Source of the DNA: Bacillota bacterium
GTDB taxonomy: Bacteria > Bacillota > Clostridia > Oscillospirales > QAMX01
DNA: 6,823 nucleotides
Assembly: GCA_029778935.1 (NCBI GenBank)
Contig: JAKPBM010000124.1
Span: 1-6,823, forward strand
Direction of reading: 5' to 3'
Numbering within the stretch: position 1 is the first letter of the stretch; the number at the start of each line of letters is the position of its first letter. A model generated the notes under the pieces. It searched no databases. It had not been told where the DNA came from and saw nothing but the letters and a program-made list of their open reading frames with translations. A program made the translations under genes and the position numbers. Shown piece by piece: positions 1 through 5,036 of the stretch.

Positions 1-1079
1 GGCTGCAGCGGGCGCTGACGTTCCTGGTCATTTCCTGCCCCTGCGCGCTGGTCATTTCCGTGCCCCTGAGCTTTTTCGGCGGCATCGGGGGCGCGTCGAA
101 CCTGGGCGTTCTGGTCAAAGGCTGAAACTACCTGGAGCAGCTGGCAAAAACCGACCAGGTGGTCTTTGACAAAACGGGCACGCTGACCAAAGGCGCCTTT
201 ACCGTTACCGAAGTGTCCGCCCGAAACGGCGACAAAGAACGCCTGCTTGCCCTGGCCGCCCATGCGGAAAGCATTTCCAACCATCCCATCGCCGCCAGCA
301 TTCTCTCCGCCTACGGCAAACCCGTCGACCGCGCGCGCATCACAGAAGCGGAAGAACTGCCCGGTTTGGGCATCCGCGCCAGAATCGACGGGCAGACCGT
401 GCTTGTGGGCAACGAAAAGCTCATGGCGAAGGAAAACATCGCCCACTCCCCCGCCAAAACTGCGGGTACGGCGGTGTACGTGGCCGTGGACGGCAAGTTC
501 GGAGGGCACATTCTGATTTCCGACCTGCCGAAAAAGGACGCCAAACAGGCCGTCTCCGACCTCAAAGCCGCCGGCATTCGTCAAACGGTCATGCTCACCG
601 GCGACAGCCGCGCCGCCGGCGAACAGGTGGCCGCCGAACTGGGCATCGACCGGGTCTACGCCGAGCTGCTGCCCGCCGACAAGGTGCGCTGGGTGGAAAC
701 GCTCATGGCCGAAGGCAAAGGCGCGCTGGCTTTCGTCGGCGACGGCATCAACGACGCCCCCGTGCTGGCCCGGGCGGACGTGGGCATCGCCATGGGCGGG
801 CTCGGCTCCGACGCGGCCATCGAGGCCGCCGACGTGGTCATCATGACCGACGAGCCGTCAAAAATCGCCTCCGCCATCAAGCTGAGCCGGAAAACCCTGC
901 GCATTGCCCGGCAGAACATCGTGTTCGCTTTGAGCGTCAAAGCCGCCGTATTGCTTTTAGGCGCCCTGGGACTTGCCGGCATGTGGGCGGCGGTGTTTGC
1001 CGACGTGGGCGTGTCCGTCCTTGCCATAGTAAACGCCATGCGCACGCTGAACGTGAAAACCTTCCTGAAAAATGCGTAA
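1..1079 (+). CDS. cadA: Zn/Cd/Pb-type P1B ATPase, C-terminal part, with in-frame TGA at codon 41
   Basis: This is a heavy-metal-exporting P-type ATPase of the inner membrane, driving Zn2+/Cd2+/Pb2+ efflux by ATP hydrolysis through a phospho-aspartate. The reading frame is open from base 3, so the N-terminal metal-binding domain and first membrane helices lie outside the window. Visible in order, with codons counted from base 3, are the membrane metal site CPC (codons 12-14), GVLVKG just before the TGA, the phosphorylation motif DKTGT with its Asp near codon 56, SNHPIA (the HP motif of the nucleotide-binding domain), [14 protein letters not shown], and two C-terminal helices ending [18 protein letters not shown]. 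The Asp in that last helix is typical of the Zn/Cd subgroup, not Cu pumps. The codon between GVLVKG and NYLEQL is TGA, where relatives usually have Gly or Ser. I see no other lesion. Restart at GTG 159 would give only the cytoplasmic ATPase domains and the last helices, without the CPC helix, so it is unlikely to be the functional product. Family assignment is sure; whether the gene is intact depends on the TGA. zntA would be an equally fair symbol. Confidence 0.9.
123..163 (+). other. In-frame TGA followed by a hairpin: possible Sec codon with SECIS-like element
   Basis: TGA at 123-125 sits in the ATPase frame. Bases 127-135 pair with 155-163 in nine contiguous pairs, one of them G-U, leaving a 19-base loop at 136-154. 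The loop can fold further (TGG 142-144 with CCG 151-153, loop CAAAAA), or CTGG 141-144 can replace CTGG 132-135 in pairing with CCAG 155-158. A hairpin directly downstream of the UGA is what bacterial selenocysteine insertion needs. The apical loop fits only partly: it does not clearly start with the G usually seen within the first two loop bases when the inner helix forms. Nonsense mutation or sequence error remain open. Confidence 0.35.
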
Positions 1080-1082
1080 AGA

Positions 1083-1111
1083 AAAACCCGCCGAAAGCTT
1101 CGGCGGGTTTT
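1083..1111. terminator. Bidirectional intrinsic terminator between ATPase and ArsR gene
   Basis: Bases 1083-1095 pair with 1099-1111 in a perfect 13-bp stem with a 3-base loop. The core is CCCGCCGAA/TTCGGCGGG, flanked by AAAA on the left and TTTT on the right, so it gives a T tract on both strands. It lies 3 bases after the ATPase stop and 11 bases beyond the stop of the convergent repressor gene, and serves both. Confidence 0.93.
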
Positions 1112-1122
1112 GTTTTGCCAGA

Positions 1123-1497
1123 TTAGTCCAAGCCCTTGTTGGGGCAGGTGGTGCTGAACAAATCGTCGATCATGGAATGGATCAGGTGGGCCACTTCGCT
1201 GTCGGCCAGGGTGTAGTAGATTTCCTTGCCCTTGCGGCAGCCGGACACTAGCCCGTGCAGGCGCAAAAGCTTCAGATGGTGGGACACGGCGGCGGGGCTC
1301 ATGCCCACGGCGGCGGCAATGTTGGTGCCGCACTCCTCGCAGTGACACAAAAGCCAAAGGATTTTCAGCCGCGACCCGTCGCAAAGCTGGGCAAACAGAG
1401 CGGCGGCCTCGGTAAAATGCTCCGTTTCGGGCATGAAAGGAAGGATTTTTTCCAGACTGGATTCATGCTGATGGGGCAGAATGTGTTCGTTTTCCAT
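1123..1497 (-). CDS. ArsR/SmtB/CadC-family metal-sensing repressor
   Basis: This 124-residue winged-helix repressor probably releases DNA when it binds a soft or borderline metal such as Zn2+, Cd2+ or Pb2+. The helix-turn-helix spans about residues 57-80, with the recognition part SPAAVSHHLKLL, followed by the wing GCRKGKEIYYTL at about 86-97. Candidate metal ligands are C51, H52, C53 and C56 in LCHCEECG at the start of the DNA-binding part, the His-rich N-terminus (H5, H9, H11), and D99, H104 and H107 in the last helix, the place of the SmtB alpha-5 site. The length is normal for the family. The ATG is supported by AGGAG 8 bases upstream and a strong promoter. It is convergent with the metal ATPase, unlike the usual cadCA order, so regulation of that ATPase is inferred from proximity and family. 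Family certain, metal uncertain. Confidence 0.93.
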   Translation of the reverse strand: MENEHILPHQHESSLEKILPFMPETEHFTEAAALFAQLCDGSRLKILWLLCHCEECGTNIAAAVGMSPAAVSHHLKLLRLHGLVSGCRKGKEIYYTLADSEVAHLIHSMIDDLFSTTCPNKGLD

Positions 1498-1526
1498 TGG
1501 CTCGTCTCCTTCCCGGTGATATTCCT

Positions 1527-1554
1527 ATTATAGTCAAAAACTGGAAAAATGCAA
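1527..1554 (-). promoter_or_regulatory. Promoter of the ArsR-family gene
   Basis: On the - strand, TTGCAT (1554-1549) and a perfect TATAAT (1532-1527) are separated by 16 bases. Transcription would start near 1520, about 23 bases upstream of the ATG at 1497, and the leader carries AGGAG at 1510-1506. I could not find a clear CadC/SmtB-type dyad operator over the -10; only one half, TAGTCAAA (+ strand 1531-1538), resembles such sites. Confidence 0.7.
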
Positions 1555-1629
1555 ACGGGCTTTCCAGATAAAGCCTTTCTTTGCAAGATTTTTGGCGGAT
1601 AAAACAAAGACGGCCGGGCAAAATTAAAA

Positions 1630-1728
1630 TCGTCGGGTTAGCTGTAAATCTATTGCGTAACAGCTTACGAAAACCCTACGAGGCGTCAAAGCAAAGAGTA
1701 TTACGCGACCCCGACGAAGGTCTTTTTT
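1630..1728 (+). ncRNA. Possible structured RNA element ending in a T run (unidentified)
   Basis: This non-coding stretch holds several nested complementary segments. TCGTCGGG (1630-1637) pairs with CCCGACGA (1710-1717). GGGTT (1635-1639) pairs with AACCC (1672-1676), continued by AGCTGT (1640-1645) with ACAGCT (1660-1665). GCGTAA in the loop (1655-1660) can pair with TTACGC (1701-1706), though its last base overlaps the inner stem. The first and second pairings share 1635-1637 and so exclude each other. A short GACC/GGTC hairpin (1707-1722) followed directly by TTTTTT (1723-1728) closes the element. This resembles a regulated leader or small RNA, but I match it to no known riboswitch class and it could equally act on the other strand or be a degenerate element. 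Confidence 0.25.
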
Positions 1729-1741
1729 GAGGTGAAAAGGA

Positions 1742-1927
1742 TTGAAGCGAACAAGATGGCGCCTATCCTTTGGCCCCAACATCCGCCGGTTCCGCAGTTA
1801 CCCTCCTGCCCACGCCAACATGGAAATTCGCGACGTGGAATATTATGACGCGGAATCCGGCGCCCCGCACTTAACGGACGAAGCCGTGGAAGAAGGACGG
1901 GACTGGGTTTCGTACCTTCAGCTGTAG
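1742..1927 (+). CDS. Possible small hypothetical protein, 61 aa
   Basis: I do not recognise this product. The first half is basic (MKRTRWRLS, NIRRFR); the second half is acidic (MEIRDVEYYDAESG, DEAVEEGRDW). There is no signal peptide, membrane segment or Cys motif. The start is TTG, with GAGGTGA, a good anti-16S match, 7 bases upstream. Codon use in the second half resembles the neighbouring genes. A terminator hairpin lies about 57 bases after the stop. AAAGGAT (1736-1742) can pair with ATCCTTT (1765-1771), which would cover the start codon. It could also be chance or the remnant of a larger gene whose N-terminus is lost. Confidence 0.35.
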   Translation: MKRTRWRLSFGPNIRRFRSYPPAHANMEIRDVEYYDAESGAPHLTDEAVEEGRDWVSYLQL

Positions 1928-1983
1928 TGTTAATACAGACAGCCAAAGCGGTTTAGTCCAAAGTTCTGACCTTTTTCCCAAAC

Positions 1984-2017
1984 ATCCGGGGTTTTATGCC
2001 CCGGATATTTTTATTTT
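1984..2017 (+). terminator. Intrinsic terminator, mainly + strand
   Basis: ATCCGGGG (1984-1991) pairs with CCCCGGAT (1999-2006) in an 8-bp stem with a 7-base loop, followed on the + strand by ATTTTTATTTT. It would end a + strand transcript from the 1742-1927 region. It also lies just beyond the stop of the - strand AraC gene at 2011, but on that strand no good T tract follows, so it serves that gene less well. Confidence 0.7.
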
Positions 2018-2871
2018 CCCCCGGCGGTTTTTACATAGGCCGAAGGAGAAAGGCCCGTTTTGTTTTTAAAAAAGCGGCTGAAGGTGTACACGGACGAAAA
2101 ACCCAATTCCGCCGCCGTTTCGGAAACGGACGCGCCGGAAAGCAGCCGCTCCTGCGCCTTTTGCAGCCGCACGTTGTGCCAGTAGGCCATGACGGACACG
2201 CCGAATTCTTTGGCAAACCGCTTGGTCAGCGTAAACTTGTCCATCATGAACTGCCGCCCAAGAAGTGTTAAGGAAAGCCCGCCGGCGTAATTTTGGTCGA
2301 TATAGGCTTTTACCATCCCTAGACGGCTTTCCGAGGCCGGCCGGGGCAGCGGCTCTTTGGAAAGGGCGGGCAAAAGCATGGAAAGCAGCTTCAGCATATT
2401 GGCCTTGCACGTAAGCTGGTACAAGGGGGGCTTCTGTGTGAACACGTCCACCGTTTCCAGCAGGATTTCCGCAATTTCCCCTGCGTTGGCGATTTTTAAA
2501 ACCGGGGAAGAAAGGGAATCGCCGAAGTAGTCTTTCCGGATCCACGAGCGCTCTTCCTGGGACATATCTTCCAAAGGCTTAAAGGAAACGGGGATTTTCT
2601 CGCTGTTTTCGTCGTAAAACAGGTCAAAATGGATATGGGGCTGGGATACCGGGATGCCCGGCAGGCAGTCGATGCGGTGCCTTCTTCCGGGGCACAAAAG
2701 CAGCAAATCCCCCGCCTTGCAGACGGTCTCTTTGCCTTCGTAGGTAAGCCGCCAGGCGCCCGACTGCAAAAAGATCAGCTCGTAGTCGAAAATCACCCGG
2801 TCGCGGATGCAGAAGGGGGAACGCATTTCCGACCGCATAGCCACGCGGATATAGGGAGACAGGGCGTTCAT
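2011..2871 (-). CDS. AraC-family transcriptional regulator, divergent from GH172 gene
   Basis: This 286-residue regulator most likely activates the adjacent glycoside hydrolase gene in response to a sugar. The N-terminal half is a cupin-like ligand-binding domain (about residues 20-95; WRLTYEGKETVCKAGDLLLL and a later PHIHFDLFY). The C-terminal double helix-turn-helix covers about 185-283, with LSLTLLGRQF as first helix pair and the family signature SVSETAAELGFSSVYTFSRFFKNKTGLSPSAY near the end. The frame stays open upstream to 3408 on the - strand, but that part lies opposite the hydrolase gene and lacks family similarity. The start chosen is ATG 2871; AGGAGG (2891-2886) is 14 bases from it but only 8 from an in-frame TTG at 2877, so the protein may begin two residues earlier. 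It is transcribed divergently from the GH172 gene across 127 bp, the usual arrangement for an AraC activator and its target. Confidence 0.93.
   Translation of the reverse strand: MNALSPYIRVAMRSEMRSPFCIRDRVIFDYELIFLQSGAWRLTYEGKETVCKAGDLLLLCPGRRHRIDCLPGIPVSQPHIHFDLFYDENSEKIPVSFKPLEDMSQEERSWIRKDYFGDSLSSPVLKIANAGEIAEILLETVDVFTQKPPLYQLTCKANMLKLLSMLLPALSKEPLPRPASESRLGMVKAYIDQNYAGGLSLTLLGRQFMMDKFTLTKRFAKEFGVSVMAYWHNVRLQKAQERLLSGASVSETAAELGFSSVYTFSRFFKNKTGLSPSAYVKTAGGK
2257..2272. repeat. 16-bp direct repeat, copy inside the AraC gene
   Basis: This is the exact second copy of the 16-mer at 2895-2910, 638 bp away in the same orientation. It encodes part of LTLLG in the first DNA-binding helix region of the AraC protein, so protein constraint alone may explain the sequence of this copy. 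Confidence 0.6.
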
Positions 2872-2883
2872 GTTCAAGGATAA

Positions 2884-2894
2884 CCCCTCCTTTT
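2884..2894 (-). promoter_or_regulatory. Ribosome binding site that bears on the AraC start
   Basis: The - strand reads AAAAGGAGGGG here. Its AGGAGG core (2891-2886) is 8 bases from TTG 2877 and 14 bases from ATG 2871, both in the AraC frame. Spacing favours TTG and codon preference favours ATG; the difference is two residues. Confidence 0.6.
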
Positions 2895-2910
2895 CCCAAG
2901 AAGTGTTAAG
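2895..2910. repeat. 16-bp direct repeat, promoter-region copy
   Basis: CCCAAGAAGTGTTAAG here is repeated exactly at 2257-2272 inside the AraC gene. This copy lies about 55-70 bases upstream of the inferred start of the GH172 transcript, where an AraC activator would bind, and inside the AraC gene's own leader. Function is inferred from position alone. Confidence 0.6.
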
Positions 2911-2929
2911 CGCCGAACAACCTTTGCTA

Positions 2930-2958
2930 TTTCCTTCCCGCCCACCATCATATACAAT
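2930..2958 (+). promoter_or_regulatory. Probable activator-dependent promoter of the GH172 gene
   Basis: TACAAT (2953-2958, within TATACAAT) is a good -10, but the bases 17 upstream (TTTCCT, 2930-2935) make a poor -35. Transcription would start near 2965 and give a leader of about 34 bases with AAGGAGGA at 2983-2990. The weak -35 agrees with dependence on the divergent AraC regulator. It overlaps the spacer of the opposing promoter, so the two may compete. Confidence 0.5.
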
Positions 2959-2975
2959 GAAGGCGGAAATTGCAA
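2947..2975 (-). promoter_or_regulatory. Promoter of the AraC gene
   Basis: On the - strand, TTGCAA (2975-2970) and TATGAT (2952-2947) stand 17 bases apart, close to the housekeeping consensus. The transcript would start near 2940, about 70 bases upstream of the AraC start. The -35 hexamer lies in a direct repeat, TTGCAAG at 2970-2976 and 2979-2985, the second copy running into the GH172 ribosome binding site, so a protein bound there could affect both genes. Confidence 0.6.
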
Positions 2976-2998
2976 GATTTGCAAGGAGGAATGCGCCT

Positions 2999-4075
2999 AT
3001 GTTTTCCGGACTTTCTTCAGGGCTCAGCGACATCGCAAGGCTTTCCAACGCGAAAACCCGCTCCATATCTCCCGAAAACTTCACCGGTGAAAAAGGAAAG
3101 GGCGGCATGGCCACCGAAGGCACGGGCATGCACGCCGCCAGAGACTTAGGGCAGGGGTGGAAAATCTCCCCCTCCATCGTCTTACGGGCAAAGCAGACCT
3201 TCGTACTGGCCGACATCCAAGGCCCCGGCGCCATCAAGCACATCTGGGTCACCGATTCCATGCCCCGGCCGCGCCTGGCCATCCTGCGCATGTACTGGGA
3301 CGATTCGGAAGTCCCCTCCGTGGAAGTACCACTGGGCGACTTCTTTGCCACCGCCGACCAGCAGCAGTACGCCCAGATTTCTTCCTTAGCCGTCTGCGTC
3401 AACCCCAAGCGCGGCTTAAACTGTTATTGGGAAATGCCCTTCCGCAAGCGGGCGAAAATCACGCTGGAAAACATCTCCGACGTGGATTTCGCCGTCTTTT
3501 ACCAGATTGACTACGTCGAAACGGACATTCCCGACGACGCGGCCTATTTCCACGCCCAGTTCCGCCGCGCAAACCCCCTTCCCTACATGACGCCCTACAC
3601 CATCGTGGACAACATCCAGGGCAAGGGCCAGTACGTGGGCACCTATATGTACTGGAACGTACATAACAACGGCTGGTGGGGCGAAGGCGAAATCAAATTC
3701 TACATCGACGGCGACACCGACTTCCCCACCATCTGCGGCACCGGCACGGAGGACTACTTCTGCGGCGCTTACAACTTCGACGTGGACGGCCAGTACGTTA
3801 CCTTCACGACCCCCTACTCCGGCCTTGCCAAAATCAGCAAAACCGACCAGACGTACCTGGCCCAGCGGCGCTTCTCCATGTACCGCTGGCATATCGTAGA
3901 CCCCATCTACTTTGAAAAAGACCTGAAAGTCACCATCCAGGCGTTAGGCTGGCGCAGCGGCGGCCGGTATCTGCCGCTGATGGACGACATTTCGTCGGTG
4001 GCCTACTGGTACCAGTCGGAGCCGGCCAAGCAGATGCCGCCTCTGCCCTCTCCCGACGAGCTGGAAATCATCTAA
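2999..4075 (+). CDS. GH172 (former DUF2961) glycoside hydrolase
   Basis: This 358-residue protein belongs to the DUF2961 family, now GH172, whose characterised members act on alpha-D-fructofuranosides (including difructose dianhydrides) or on D-arabinofuranosides with retention of configuration. Visible marks are the N-terminal NFTGEKGKGGMA motif, DIQGPGAIKHIWVT, VPLGDFFA, WEMPFRKRAKITLEN, GWWGEGEIKFYIDGD and the signature CGTGTEDYF. E251 of GTGTEDYF and a Glu of GEGE (E229 or E231) are the likely catalytic pair by family comparison. There is no signal peptide, so it probably acts in the cytoplasm on imported saccharides; the family is usually oligomeric. The start ATG 2999 has AGGAGG 9 bases upstream. 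The frame is open further upstream to 2870, but that part crosses the promoter region. The length is normal for the family. No transporter gene is visible in the window. Family confident; substrate unknown. Confidence 0.93.
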   Translation: MFSGLSSGLSDIARLSNAKTRSISPENFTGEKGKGGMATEGTGMHAARDLGQGWKISPSIVLRAKQTFVLADIQGPGAIKHIWVTDSMPRPRLAILRMYWDDSEVPSVEVPLGDFFATADQQQYAQISSLAVCVNPKRGLNCYWEMPFRKRAKITLENISDVDFAVFYQIDYVETDIPDDAAYFHAQFRRANPLPYMTPYTIVDNIQGKGQYVGTYMYWNVHNNGWWGEGEIKFYIDGDTDFPTICGTGTEDYFCGAYNFDVDGQYVTFTTPYSGLAKISKTDQTYLAQRRFSMYRWHIVDPIYFEKDLKVTIQALGWRSGGRYLPLMDDISSVAYWYQSEPAKQMPPLPSPDELEII

Positions 4076-4081
4076 ACGCAA

Positions 4082-4107
4082 AAAGCCCCCGTCAAAGCGG
4101 GGGCTTT
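4082..4107. terminator. Bidirectional terminator between GH172 and second AraC gene
   Basis: AAAGCCCCCG (4082-4091) pairs with CGGGGGCTTT (4098-4107) in a 10-bp stem with loop TCAAAG. The + strand run is TTTCTATATT; the - strand run is a cleaner TTTTT. It lies 6 bases after the GH172 stop. The stop codon of the opposing AraC gene lies in the loop, so the final codons of that gene are encoded by the stem. Confidence 0.9.
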
Positions 4108-5015
4108 CTATATTGCTTTGGGGGCAGACCGCCGGAAGGCTCGATGCTTTTTCGGTATTTGCCCGGCGGCATTCCTTCGTTTTGCTTAAAAAAGCGGTTG
4201 AAATACTGCTCGTTGGCAAAGCCCAGGATGTCGGCGATTTCCCGGATGGAATAGGACGGATCTTTCAGCAGCTCCTTTGCCTTTTTGAGCTTTACATCGC
4301 TGATGAGCTTCTTCACCGTCACGCCGAACTGGCGCTTGACGATGCGCTGCACCTGCTTTTCGCTTAGGTTCATGTACTTTGCGATGGAGGAGACAAACAG
4401 CCTGTCCGGCGGCGTTTTTTCGATAAACTCGGAAATGGTGAAGCTGCGCCGGTCGTTTAAAGAGTATTTCCGGCTGACGTCGTAGGCGGCTTTGGGGCTT
4501 TGGGCCAGCAGCCGCGCCATTTCCCACAGAATCCGCAGGATGTTCAGCTTGATTACGGACAGATAGCCGCTGACCCGTTCGTTGGCTTCCCGCACCGAGT
4601 CGATAAACAGCCGCTGCACCTTCGGCGGCAAATAGACAAGGACCGGCTCTGCCCGATCGAAAGCGGACAGAAGGAAGTCCGCCTCCGGGTCGTCCCCCCG
4701 TTTGGCCAGCCGGACGTTTAAGACAAATCGCAGGTGGGGCTCGCCCGATTCGTTCACAATCTGGTGGCTCGTGTTCGGCGCGATAAGCAGGGCCTGCCCC
4801 GGCCGGAGCAGGATGCGGTCGCCCTCAAACCGGAAGGCAACGCTTCCCTCGTGGAGGTAGTGGATTTCCACGTTCTTGTGAAAATGCCACTCCGGGTTGG
4901 GCACTTCCGCCGCGTACACGGCGCGGAACCACTCCGCTTCCACCAGCAGCGAGTCCGTCTGCACGGATATGTCCAGCTTTTCCAGTTGTTTTACGTCTTC
5001 CGGTGATATGCTCAT
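4092..5015 (-). CDS. AraC-family transcriptional regulator, last gene of the hydrolase-oxidoreductase operon
   Basis: This 307-residue regulator has a cupin-type sensor domain at about residues 25-110 (PEWHFHKNVEIHYLHEG, with H44, H46, E50 and H52 in cupin-like places, then LRPGQALLIAPNTSHQI) and a C-terminal double helix-turn-helix at about 205-295, with signature SIREIADILGFANEQYFNRFFKQNEGMPPGKYRKS. The family domain ends there; a further 15 or so residues (EPSGGLPPKQYRKPPL) run into the terminator and end in TGA. The ATG at 5015 is preferred because GGGGG lies 8 bases upstream. A TTG at 5033, 3 bases after the preceding stop, would add six residues. It follows the oxidoreductase gene by 21 bases and so is probably co-transcribed with it and controls its own operon, possibly also the facing GH172 gene. 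Effector unknown. Confidence 0.92.
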   Translation of the reverse strand: MSISPEDVKQLEKLDISVQTDSLLVEAEWFRAVYAAEVPNPEWHFHKNVEIHYLHEGSVAFRFEGDRILLRPGQALLIAPNTSHQIVNESGEPHLRFVLNVRLAKRGDDPEADFLLSAFDRAEPVLVYLPPKVQRLFIDSVREANERVSGYLSVIKLNILRILWEMARLLAQSPKAAYDVSRKYSLNDRRSFTISEFIEKTPPDRLFVSSIAKYMNLSEKQVQRIVKRQFGVTVKKLISDVKLKKAKELLKDPSYSIREIADILGFANEQYFNRFFKQNEGMPPGKYRKSIEPSGGLPPKQYRKPPL

Positions 5016-5036
5016 AGCCTGTTCCCCCGGCAAAGC

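Noticed and set aside
123..125. Genetic code in which TGA is a sense codon (Gly in code 25, Trp in code 4)
   Set aside because: The second AraC gene ends at a TGA beyond its normal domain end and inside a terminator loop, and Trp is written TGG throughout. The high GC and gene types also do not suit organisms with those codes.
159..1079. GTG at 159 as the true start of a 306-residue protein
   Set aside because: It would begin three residues before the phosphorylated Asp, without the CPC membrane helix. The same frame upstream clearly encodes the family up to the TGA, and no ribosome binding site fits.
1701..1946. 81-residue - strand open frame
   Set aside because: It is antisense to the small + strand frame and its non-coding leader, shows no recognisable domain, and has no convincing ribosome binding site.
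2870..2998. 43-residue N-terminal extension of the GH172 protein
   Set aside because: It crosses the divergent promoter region; the ATG at 2999 has a perfect ribosome binding site and gives the normal family length.
2872..3408. N-terminal extension of the first AraC protein to 465 residues
   Set aside because: This part is antisense to the GH172 gene, has no family similarity, and a ribosome binding site and promoter support a start near 2871.
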